Assembly: GCF_943372915.1 (NCBI RefSeq)
Contig: NZ_CALSAN010000021.1
Span: 1-64,000, forward strand
Length of the DNA: 64,000 nucleotides
Source: Ferrovibrio terrae_A
GTDB taxonomy: Bacteria; Pseudomonadota; Alphaproteobacteria; Ferrovibrionales; Ferrovibrionaceae
Direction of reading: 5' to 3'
The position numbers were made by a program, and so were the translations under genes. The stretch's first letter is position 1, and the number at the start of each line of letters is the position of its first letter. Below the pieces are notes generated by a model. It made no database searches and was not told the origin of the DNA. It worked only from the letters and a program-made list of their open reading frames with translations. Below, piece after piece: positions 47,303 through 55,519 of this stretch.

Positions 47303-48223
47303 ATGTCCGCCCCGCCTTCTGCTATCAAATCCCTTGCAACGGGTCTGTTCGCCAATCCCTATCTGCTGCTGGTGCTGACCACGGCGATGTGGGGCGGCCA
47401 TTCGGTGGTCAGCCGCATGGCGGTGGGCGAGATTTCGCCGGCGTCGCTCACCTGCTTGCGCTGGCTGATCGTCGCCAGCATCATGCTGTCCCTGCGCATG
47501 CAGGGCCTGCGCGAGCATTGGCCGGCGCTGAAACCGCGCATCGGCTATCTCGCCCTGATGGGGGCGCTGGGCTACACCAGCTACAACATCCTGCTCTACT
47601 GGTCGGCGTATACCACCACGGCCATCAATATCAGCATCATCAATGCCGCCATGCCGGCGATGATCCTGATCGGCGCCCTGCTGGTCTTCGGCCAGCGCGT
47701 CACGGTGCTGCAGTGGATCGGCACGGTGGTCTCGATGGCCGGTGTGGTGTTGACCGGTGCCAAGGGCGATCTGCAGCATCTGCTCGATCTCACCATCAGC
47801 CGCGGCGACATCCTGATCCTGATCGCGGTGATCCTGTATTCCGGTTATTCGGTGCTGCTGCGGACCCGGCCGCTGGTGCCCAGCCTGGTGTTCTTCGCGG
47901 CACTGACGCCGGCGGCGCTACTGTCATCCTTCGTGCCGCTGGCCTTTGAGATCGCCGCCGGCGATTTCTACTGGCCGAGCGGCAAGGGCTGGCTGCTGCT
48001 GCTCTATGTCGCGATCTTCCCGTCGCTGCTGTCGCAGATCTTTTTCATCCGCGCCGTCGAACTGATCGGGGCGGGACGCGCCGGCCTGTTCACCAACCTG
48101 ATGCCGCTGTTCGGCGCCAGCTTCGCCATCCTGATCCTGGGCGAGGAGCTGGCGCTCTACCACGTGGTGGCGCTGGTGCTGGTGCTTGGCGGCATCCTGC
48201 TGGCGGAGTGGAAACGCCAGTAG
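47303..48223 (+). CDS. EamA/DMT-family transporter
   Basis: A 306-residue inner-membrane protein with two EamA repeats and about ten hydrophobic segments (LLLVLTTAMWGGHSVVSRMA at the start; RAGLFTNLMPLFGASFAI near the end). GAGGAAG lies just before the ATG at 47303. It is the only plus-strand gene between alr and dnaB and ends one base before the convergent chemoreceptor stop. Substrate unknown. Confidence 0.9.
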   Translation: MSAPPSAIKSLATGLFANPYLLLVLTTAMWGGHSVVSRMAVGEISPASLTCLRWLIVASIMLSLRMQGLREHWPALKPRIGYLALMGALGYTSYNILLYWSAYTTTAINISIINAAMPAMILIGALLVFGQRVTVLQWIGTVVSMAGVVLTGAKGDLQHLLDLTISRGDILILIAVILYSGYSVLLRTRPLVPSLVFFAALTPAALLSSFVPLAFEIAAGDFYWPSGKGWLLLLYVAIFPSLLSQIFFIRAVELIGAGRAGLFTNLMPLFGASFAILILGEELALYHVVALVLVLGGILLAEWKRQ

Positions 48224-48224
48224 G

Positions 48225-50453
48225 TCACGCCACGCGGAAGAAGCCGACCAGGCGGGTGAGTTCCTTGGCCTGACCGGACAGTGCCTGGGCCGAGGCCGAG
48301 GTTTCTTCCACCAGGGCGCCGTTGCGCTGGGTCATTTCATCCATGCTGCCTACAGCCGTGTTGATCTGCTCCAGGCCGGTGGCCTGCTCACGCGAAGCGG
48401 CCGCGATCTCGGCCACGATATCGGCCACCTTCTTGATGGCGCCGACGATCTCGGTGAGCGACCCGCCGGTCTGGTTGACCAGGCTGGCGCCGGTTTTCAC
48501 CTGCGCGTTCGATTCCGTGATCAGCGCCTTGATGTCCTTGGATGCGTTGGCCGAACGCTGCGCCAGTGCGCGCACCTCCTGCGCCACCACGGCAAAGCCC
48601 TTGCCGGATTCGCCGGCGCGCGCCGCTTCCACGCTGGCATTCAGCGCCAGCAGGTTGGTCTGGAAGGCGATCTCGTCGATCAGGCCGACAATGTCGCTGA
48701 TCTTCTGCGCACTGGACTCGATCTGGGTCACGGCGGTCACCGCATTTGCCACCACGCTGCCGCCCTTTTCCGCCGTGTCGCGCGCCGCCACCGCCAGCTG
48801 ATTGGCGGCCTGGGCGTTCTCGGCATTCTGCTTCACCGTGGTGGTGATCTCATGCATCGAGGCCGCTGTCTCCTCGATGGAAGCCGCCTGTGATTCGGTA
48901 CGGCTCGCCAGATCCTGGCTGCCGGTAGAGATTTCGGATGAGGCTTCGTTTACCGCGCCGGCGGCTTCCGCGATGCCGGTGACGGTGCCGGCCAGCTTTT
49001 CATTGGTGGTGTTGACGTTGTCTTTCAGCTCGCCGAACACGCCATCGTAATGCCCTTCGACGCGGCGGGTCAGATCGCCGCCGGCCATGGCCGCCAGCAC
49101 GCGGCCCACTTCGTCGATGGCAGTGCCGACACTGCCGACCAGGCTGTTGATTCCATCGCCCAGCTTGCGCATCACGCCCTGCAGGCTGGCGGTGTCGATA
49201 CGACGGGTCAGGTCGCCAGCAACGGCGGCCTGCACCACCATGCCCACCGAGCGGTCGAGTTCAGCTTCCTGCGCAGCACGGTCACGTTCGCGCTGCTCGC
49301 GTTCGATTTCCACCTGCTGGCGCAGGCGCTCATTCTCCTGGCCGTTCTCCTTGAACACCTGCACGGCCTTGGCCATGCGCCCGATCTCGTCGCCGCGACT
49401 TAGGCCCGTCACCACGGCACTGTAATTGCCGGTGGAGAGTGCGCCCATGGTTTCGGTCAGATCGACGATCGGCCGCCGGATCGAACGGCCGATCATGTAG
49501 GCCGCGATCAGGGCGGCCAGCAGGGCAATCGGCGCCATCACGCTGATCGTGGTCAGTGTGACCGCGATGTTTGTGTGCATGCTGGCTGCATCTTGTTCCA
49601 GCTCCTTGCTGCGCGTATCCGCCAGTACATTGGCGCGCTCGATGGCGCCCACGGCGCTCTGGCTCATGCGGCCCGCCATGTCGGTGCTGATGCGGCCGAT
49701 GATGGTCATCACCTTGACCAGGCCTTCGGCATAGGCAGCGGTGGCTTCCTTCAGTTCTTCGCCGGCCGTCATCTGGCCCTTGCCGATCAGCCGTTCCGCC
49801 AGCGCGTTACTCTGGGTGGCGATCTCTGTGGTCAGCTGCTGAGTGCGGGCCAGCAGGTCGGGGCGCGGCCGGTACAGATACTGGTAGGCGGCGGCGCCGA
49901 TGGCGTTCAGCGTTTCTGAAACCTGGGTGGCCTGAAAAGCAGTCTGGTAATCGCCGCTGGCGACTGATGTCTGGATCGTCTGGGGCAGGATCTGGCGGAT
50001 CAGGGTGCTGGCCGGCACCACATCCTTCTGGAAGATGCCGTTGTATTCCGCCCTGGCTGCCACCGTCTGGTCGATCACGGTGCCGAACTGCTGCATCAGC
50101 TGGCGAATTTCGCCCAGCACGCGCTTTTCGTTGGCATCCGCATCCTGTTCGGCCTCGTTCAGGCTTTCCGGGATGGCTTGCAGCAATTTGCGCGCCGTCT
50201 CCAGTGCCGGCACGCTGTCGCGATCGGTGTAGAGCAGAACATTGCGGCTCAGGTCGATGATATCGCGCTCGGCGCGCAGCACCGCGCGGGTGGAAGTGGA
50301 GGTATCGTCGAAACTGTTGAACAGCTGGCGCGCAGCGTTGACACCGAATATCCCGGAGCCGGCCACCACCAGCAGCAGCACGATGACAATGCCGAATCCA
50401 AGATTGATTCGGCCGCCTATCGAGAGGTTAGCCGTCGAGTTCTGCACCGCCAT
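48225..50453 (-). CDS. Methyl-accepting chemotaxis protein (long helical sensor)
   Basis: A 742-residue chemoreceptor. TM1 is near 16-36 (GFGIVIVLLLVVAGSGIFG) and TM2 near 305-325. The roughly 270-residue periplasmic part is all-helical and looks like a helical bimodular (HBM) sensor. HAMP and a second HAMP-like unit follow, then the signalling domain with the tip EIAFQTNLLALNASVEAA and GKGFAVVAQEVRALAQ. The C-terminus is RLVGFFRVA, with no CheR-binding pentapeptide. The ligand is unknown. Confidence 0.93.
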   Translation of the reverse strand: MAVQNSTANLSIGGRINLGFGIVIVLLLVVAGSGIFGVNAARQLFNSFDDTSTSTRAVLRAERDIIDLSRNVLLYTDRDSVPALETARKLLQAIPESLNEAEQDADANEKRVLGEIRQLMQQFGTVIDQTVAARAEYNGIFQKDVVPASTLIRQILPQTIQTSVASGDYQTAFQATQVSETLNAIGAAAYQYLYRPRPDLLARTQQLTTEIATQSNALAERLIGKGQMTAGEELKEATAAYAEGLVKVMTIIGRISTDMAGRMSQSAVGAIERANVLADTRSKELEQDAASMHTNIAVTLTTISVMAPIALLAALIAAYMIGRSIRRPIVDLTETMGALSTGNYSAVVTGLSRGDEIGRMAKAVQVFKENGQENERLRQQVEIEREQRERDRAAQEAELDRSVGMVVQAAVAGDLTRRIDTASLQGVMRKLGDGINSLVGSVGTAIDEVGRVLAAMAGGDLTRRVEGHYDGVFGELKDNVNTTNEKLAGTVTGIAEAAGAVNEASSEISTGSQDLASRTESQAASIEETAASMHEITTTVKQNAENAQAANQLAVAARDTAEKGGSVVANAVTAVTQIESSAQKISDIVGLIDEIAFQTNLLALNASVEAARAGESGKGFAVVAQEVRALAQRSANASKDIKALITESNAQVKTGASLVNQTGGSLTEIVGAIKKVADIVAEIAAASREQATGLEQINTAVGSMDEMTQRNGALVEETSASAQALSGQAKELTRLVGFFRVA

Positions 50454-50556
50454 GGTTCCTCCTTGGGCGCATGGCTATCTGCCTGCGCTGTTTATTGTTG
50501 GTCGTCTTATGGAAGGTATTCTAACGCGTTGGTTGCAGGGAGGGAACCGGGCTGAT

Positions 50557-51378
50557 TCAGCCGAGCGCAACGTCCAGATAGAGCATCACCACGAATCCGC
50601 CGAACAGGGCAGAGGTCGCGCCGCGTTCAACGCCGTGGCGATGGGTCTCGGGGATCACTTCCGACGAGATGATGAACAGCATGGCGCCTGCGGCAAAGGC
50701 CAGCGCCCAGGGCAGCAGGCCGCCGGATATCGCCAGCGCGCCAGCACCGACGACACCACCCATCGGTTCCAGTGCGCCGGTCAGCGCGGCAACCAGGAAC
50801 GCGGCCTTCCGCGTATAGCCTTCGCCGCGCAAAGCCACGGCAACCGCCAGGCCTTCGGGCAGGTTCTGCAGGCCGATGCCGAAGGTGACGCCCATGCCGC
50901 TGGCGAGATCGCCACTGGCGGCACCGATCCCGACGGCAAGGCCTTCGGGAAAATTGTGCAGGGCGATGGCGATGACAAACAGCCAGACCCGGGCCAGCCG
51001 CGACGCATCGGCGCCTTCACGGCCTTTCATGCCGAAATGCTCATGCGGCGCCAGGCTGTGCGCCAGATGCATCACCAGGGCGCCGACCAGCAGGGCGGCG
51101 ATCACGCCGAGGGCGGCATCGCTGCTGTTGCCCAGGCTCTGCTCGGCATGGTCGAGCGCCGGCAGCAGCAGCGAGAAGAAGGTGGCCGCCAGCATGATAC
51201 CGGCGGCAAAGGCCAGCATCAGGTTGCGCGTGGTCTCTTTCAGGGTGCTGAGGAACAGCACCGGCACGGCGCCCAGCGTGGTGGCACCGAAGCCGGCCAC
51301 GACACTGGCCAGCACACCGAGCATGAAGGGCGAAAGCGGGGGGACGGCGGCCGCGAGATCCATGCCCTGATGTAGCAT
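50557..51378 (-). CDS. ZIP-family divalent metal transporter
   Basis: A 273-residue inner-membrane protein with about eight hydrophobic segments. The ZIP metal sites are visible in IALHNFPEGLAVGIG and LQNLPEGLAVAVAL. A His-rich loop (HLAHSLAPHEHFG) lies between helices. It resembles ZupT/GufA-like zinc or iron importers. The start may be 51378 or the ATG at 51363. It stands between a chemoreceptor and the Spy-like gene with separate spacing, so it is probably its own unit. Confidence 0.9.
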   Translation of the reverse strand: MLHQGMDLAAAVPPLSPFMLGVLASVVAGFGATTLGAVPVLFLSTLKETTRNLMLAFAAGIMLAATFFSLLLPALDHAEQSLGNSSDAALGVIAALLVGALVMHLAHSLAPHEHFGMKGREGADASRLARVWLFVIAIALHNFPEGLAVGIGAASGDLASGMGVTFGIGLQNLPEGLAVAVALRGEGYTRKAAFLVAALTGALEPMGGVVGAGALAISGGLLPWALAFAAGAMLFIISSEVIPETHRHGVERGATSALFGGFVVMLYLDVALG

Positions 51379-51465
51379 GGACGGCGCCGACCGGAACAGG
51401 GCCGTCAGCCGGACGCAAAACGGGGCCCGGTGAGGGCCCCGTTCCGATCTTATGGCTCGCGAGGG

Positions 51466-51972
51466 TCAGTGATGGCGCGGACCGTGGCGACCGTCCATCA
51501 TGCCGTCGCCCATGCCGCCACCCTTGGCGAAGAGCTGGTCGGCGGTTTTCTTCTGCTCATCCGACAGCGAATGATACAGCGGGCGGAAGGCGGCCAGGTA
51601 ACGGTCCTGCGCCGCGTTCATCTCTTTCATCATCGCACTGCGCTGTTCCAGCCGCTCCAGCACGGAAGTCGTTGCCGGCCCCTGCGCGCTGGCCTGCTGG
51701 CGCTGGGCATGGCGCTCCTGCATCGTCTTGGTGGTGGCGCGCATCTCGTCGGCGAGCTTGTCGAACAGCGGCTGCTGCTGCGCGCTCAGTTTCAGTTCCG
51801 TGCGCAGGAAGGCGATGCGACCCTCGATGAAGCGGCCGGGCGTGCGCTGTTCGGCATGCTGCATCTGCGCATGCGGCGGGGCGGGCTGTTGGGCAGGCTG
51901 GGCGAGCGCCAGGCCGCCGGCAAAGCCGGTGGCGATCACACTGGCGGCGAGAAGCAGATTGCGAGCGGACAT
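51466..51972 (-). CDS. Spy/CpxP-like LTXXQ-type periplasmic protein
   Basis: A 168-residue exported protein. A signal peptide (MSARNLLLAASVIATGFAGG) precedes a helical domain with LKLSAQQQPLFDKLADEM and HSLSDEQKKTADQLFAKG, the paired L-S-x-x-Q elements of the LTXXQ/Spy family of envelope chaperones and metal-stress proteins. The C-terminus is His/Gly/Met-rich (GMGDGMMDGRHGPRHH), which suggests metal binding next to the ZIP gene. AGGAG lies 8 bases before 51972. Confidence 0.82.
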   Translation of the reverse strand: MSARNLLLAASVIATGFAGGLALAQPAQQPAPPHAQMQHAEQRTPGRFIEGRIAFLRTELKLSAQQQPLFDKLADEMRATTKTMQERHAQRQQASAQGPATTSVLERLEQRSAMMKEMNAAQDRYLAAFRPLYHSLSDEQKKTADQLFAKGGGMGDGMMDGRHGPRHH

Positions 51973-52111
51973 GGATAAACTCCTGCGTGGCGGGAAGGGG
52001 GCCGCCCCGGTTGTCCGGGGCGGAGGATGGTGGCAAGGGGGGGGGCCGTCATCCATACCTATCTTCACGCAGCCGCCGCGAAACTCCTGCGGCTGAAAAT
52101 GGCGGGCCGGA

Positions 52112-52582
52112 TCAGGCCGCTTCGATCATGGCCGGCGTCTGGGCCGGAGCCTCGTCCGGCATGCGGTTGCGTGTCAGTTTCTGCAAGGCCAGCAGCGGCA
52201 CCAGGCGTTCGCCCACGGTGGCAATGCCATCGACCAGGCCCGATGACCAGGCTTCGCCCTGATCGGCGCGGCTGATCTTGTCGGCCTCGATCTCGATGAT
52301 GTCCGACACGCTGTCGACCAGCAGACCGAGCGGCTTGTCGTTCATCACGGCCACCACGATCACGTCCTGCGGTGTCGGCGCCGCCGTCGGCTTGCCCAGG
52401 ATCGGGCGGGCATCGAACACCGGCAGCACATGGCCGCGCAGGTTTAGCACGCCGAGGCAGGCGGGATCAGTGTTGGGCAGCGGCGAGACCGGCGACCAGC
52501 CACGGATCTCCTGGATCTGCAGCAGCGGCAGCGCGTAGGTCTGGTCGCCCACATTGATCAGAAGGGCATCGTTGCGATCCAT
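52112..52582 (-). CDS. cheW: CheW chemotaxis coupling protein, copy 1
   Basis: A 156-residue SH3-like coupling protein that links receptors to CheA. Typical features are YALPLLQIQEIRGW, LGVLNLRGHVLPVFDAR and LGLLVDSVSDIIEIE. AGGAG sits 6 bases before the ATG at 52582, 13 bp after the chemoreceptor stop. It differs from copy 2 at three positions through the shared core, then in the C-terminal tail. No cheA or cheY is present in the window. Confidence 0.95.
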   Translation of the reverse strand: MDRNDALLINVGDQTYALPLLQIQEIRGWSPVSPLPNTDPACLGVLNLRGHVLPVFDARPILGKPTAAPTPQDVIVVAVMNDKPLGLLVDSVSDIIEIEADKISRADQGEAWSSGLVDGIATVGERLVPLLALQKLTRNRMPDEAPAQTPAMIEAA

Positions 52583-52595
52583 GGTCATCTCCTGC

Positions 52596-54809
52596 TCAGG
52601 CGGCCTTCGGATAGCCGCGGCTGCCGCTTTCGGTCTTGAAGAAGCTGACCAGCTGGGCGAGATGACCCGCCTGCTCGGACAGCGCCTGGGCCGAAGCCGA
52701 GGTCTCTTCCACCAGCGCACCGTTGCGTTGCGTCATCTCGTCCATGCTGCCCACGGCGGTGTTGACCTGCTCGAGGCCAGTGGCCTGTTCGCGGCTGGCA
52801 GCAGCAATTTCGGAGACAATGTCGGTCACCTTCTTCACGGCACCGACGATCTCGTTGAGGCTTTCGCCGGCCTGGCCGACCAGCTTGCCGCCCTCGCGCA
52901 CCTGGCCGTTGGATGCCTGGATCAGGGCCTTGATGTCTTTCGATGCATTGGCCGAACGTTGTGCGAGTGCGCGCACCTCCTGTGCCACCACCGCGAAGCC
53001 CTTGCCCGCTTCGCCGGCACGGGCGGCTTCCACCGAAGCATTCAGTGCCAGCAGGTTGGTCTGGAAGGCGATCTCGTCGATGAGGCCGACAATGTCGCTG
53101 ATCTTCGCCGCCGAGCCTTCGATCTGACTCATCGCCGTGACCACGTTGCCCATGACCGCGCCGCCCTTGTCGGCGGAATCGCGGGCCACCGCGGCCAGCT
53201 GGCTGGCGGCCTGGGCATTGTCGGCATTCTGCTTCACCGTGGCGGTGATCTGATGCATCGAGGCGGCGGTTTCTTCGATGCTGGCCGCCTGCGATTCCGT
53301 ACGGCTGGCCAGATCCTGGCTGCCGGTGGAGATTTCCGACGAGGCCGCATGCACGGTCTTGGCACTTTCGCTGAGCTGGCCGGCGAAATCGGTCAGCCGC
53401 TCGGTCAGGGCATTCGCGCCGGTCTTGAGCTGGCCGAAGATGCCGGGATAGTCCTTGGTCAGGCGCCGGGTCAGGTCGCCTTCGGCGATAGCGCTGATGG
53501 TGGTGGCGATCTCGCCGGTCATGGTCTGGCACTGGTCCGACATGCTGTTGATGGCGGTGCCGAGCTGTTTGATGAAACCGCTGCGGCCGTCCAGGTCGAC
53601 ACGTTCAGTGAAGCCTTTGTTGCTGGCGGCCTCGACCAGGCGGATGACTTCATTTTCCAGCCGCAGCTGATCGGTGCGGTCGACCCATTCCACTACGGTG
53701 CCGACGCGCTCGCCCACGCCGTTGATCGCGGGATTCACCGTCAGGTCAAAGGTGCGGCCGCCAACCACGATGCGACCCTGATGGGTGCCGGTCAGAGCCG
53801 CCAGCATGCGCTGCTGGTGTGCCGGGTTCTTGTGGAAGATGTCGACATTCTGGCCGACCAGCTTGTCGGCATCGAATTGCGGCAGATCCTTGCGGATGTC
53901 GCTCTGCGCGGTCCTCAGCGTATCGAGCACGGCCTTGTTGCAATAGACGATGGTGTTGCTGTTATCGGCGACCATGACATTGGCTGTCACATTGCGCAGG
54001 CCACTTTCAGACCGCGCAGCGTTCAGCAGAATGCCAACCAGTTTTTCAGTGGCGCGGGCTATGGCGCCCAATTCATCCTTGCGGGTCAGCCCGAAGATTT
54101 CCGCGTTGGTGTTGCCGCTGCCGAGCGCTTCCAGCGAACCGGTCAGCCGCTTCAATGGCCGGGTGATGGTCAGCGTGGAGATGCCCAGGCCGAGCAGCAG
54201 GGAGGCGATGATGATCACAGCGGCCAGGCCGATCAGTAGCCGCGTCTCCATCTGGATGAAGGTATCCAGCTTGGCGGAAATCTCGGCAATGCCCTGGTCG
54301 TTGCGGACAATGGCTTCGTCCAGGCTCTTGCCCAGTTCCTCGCGCAAGGTTGCATATTGCGGCTGGTTGCCGAAGTCGCGTGCCGCCGGACCGCCGCTGG
54401 CAATGGCGATGCGGCCAATCTCGCGGCGATACTTGGCTAAATCCAGCATCTGCTGCTTGCGGGCGGCAAAGGCGGCGCGGCGGTCGGCCGGTTGCGATTG
54501 TTCATATTGCGGGATGATGGCTTCGAATTCCTCCACCGCCTTGTTCAGGCGCTCGACCAGACGACGTATTTCGGCCGGATCGGTAGAGCTGTAGATGGCA
54601 CGGGCTTCGGCGGCGGTGTCGCTCATTGCGCCGCTGGCCTTCAGCGCGAACATCGCGCGGTTGGCCATGCTCTGCATTTCGTTGACGTTATCGTCATAGG
54701 TGCGCAGGGCATTCAGGCCGATCAGCGTGACACCGATCAGGCCACAGGAGAAGAGCAGCAGGATTGCGATGATCCGTGTGCCAATCTTCAGGTTGTTGAG
54801 CATTTGCAT
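52596..54809 (-). CDS. Methyl-accepting chemotaxis protein with PAS domain
   Basis: A 737-residue receptor. TM1 is near 10-32, a helical periplasmic domain of about 150 residues follows, then TM2 near 187-208 and HAMP. A cytoplasmic PAS-like domain lies near 265-375 (VTANVMVADNSNTIVYCN; VGGRTFDLTVNPAI), so it may sense an internal ligand or redox state as well. The signalling domain ends SRGYPKAA with no pentapeptide. GAGGGGGAAG precedes the ATG at 54809. It is 13 bp from cheW copy 1 and looks like a duplicate of the next mcp-cheW pair. Confidence 0.93.
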   Translation of the reverse strand: MQMLNNLKIGTRIIAILLLFSCGLIGVTLIGLNALRTYDDNVNEMQSMANRAMFALKASGAMSDTAAEARAIYSSTDPAEIRRLVERLNKAVEEFEAIIPQYEQSQPADRRAAFAARKQQMLDLAKYRREIGRIAIASGGPAARDFGNQPQYATLREELGKSLDEAIVRNDQGIAEISAKLDTFIQMETRLLIGLAAVIIIASLLLGLGISTLTITRPLKRLTGSLEALGSGNTNAEIFGLTRKDELGAIARATEKLVGILLNAARSESGLRNVTANVMVADNSNTIVYCNKAVLDTLRTAQSDIRKDLPQFDADKLVGQNVDIFHKNPAHQQRMLAALTGTHQGRIVVGGRTFDLTVNPAINGVGERVGTVVEWVDRTDQLRLENEVIRLVEAASNKGFTERVDLDGRSGFIKQLGTAINSMSDQCQTMTGEIATTISAIAEGDLTRRLTKDYPGIFGQLKTGANALTERLTDFAGQLSESAKTVHAASSEISTGSQDLASRTESQAASIEETAASMHQITATVKQNADNAQAASQLAAVARDSADKGGAVMGNVVTAMSQIEGSAAKISDIVGLIDEIAFQTNLLALNASVEAARAGEAGKGFAVVAQEVRALAQRSANASKDIKALIQASNGQVREGGKLVGQAGESLNEIVGAVKKVTDIVSEIAAASREQATGLEQVNTAVGSMDEMTQRNGALVEETSASAQALSEQAGHLAQLVSFFKTESGSRGYPKAA

Positions 54810-55057
54810 CGACTTCCCCCTCTGCCCGTGATGCGGGCGCTGCATCGCGACGCCGTCAATGCGGCGCAAATGACAGGGGGATACTCGCGGAGGGCGAGTG
54901 TATGGAAAAGTTATTTTCTGGTTCTAAGGACTTTTACGTAAATCCGCATGCGTGATTACTGCGTACCCGGCGACCGATCGGCGCCGGTACGGTCACTGAA
55001 TCTGGTGAAGCCCGCGCCGCCGTCATGCGACCGTCTGCCGCGCATGACGGCGGTGAT

Positions 55058-55516
55058 TTATGCCGCCTCGGTCAGTGCCAGTTGGCCCGGCATGCGATTT
55101 CCGGTGAGTTTCTGCAAAGCCAGCAGCGGTACCAGGCGTTCGCCCACAGTGGCGATGCCATCGACCAGGCCCGATGACCAGGCTTCGCCCTGATCGGCGC
55201 GGCTGATCTTGTCGGCCTCGATCTCGATGATGTCCGACACGCTGTCGACCAGCAGGCCGAGCGGCTTGTCATCCATCACGGCCACCACGATCACGTCCTG
55301 CGGTGTCGGCGCCGCCGTCGGCTTGCCCAGGATCGGGCGGGCATCGAACACCGGCAGCACATGGCCGCGCAGGTTCAGCACGCCGAGGCAGGCGGGATCG
55401 GTGTTGGGCAGCGGCGAGACCGGCGACCAGCCACGGATCTCCTGGATCTGCAGCAGCGGCAATGCATAGGTCTGGTCACCCACATTGATCAGAAGGGAGT
55501 CAGTACGGTCGGTCAT
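55058..55516 (-). CDS. cheW: CheW chemotaxis coupling protein, copy 2
   Basis: A 152-residue CheW nearly identical to copy 1 through residue 140; the DNA identity is very high too, including long unbroken runs in the middle. The C-terminal tail is different (PGQLALTEAA instead of PDEAPAQTPA). It starts 3 bp after the stop of its receptor gene. The 248 bp between it and the next receptor start (54810-55057) shows only leader sequence. Confidence 0.95.
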   Translation of the reverse strand: MTDRTDSLLINVGDQTYALPLLQIQEIRGWSPVSPLPNTDPACLGVLNLRGHVLPVFDARPILGKPTAAPTPQDVIVVAVMDDKPLGLLVDSVSDIIEIEADKISRADQGEAWSSGLVDGIATVGERLVPLLALQKLTGNRMPGQLALTEAA

Positions 55517-55519
55517 GGC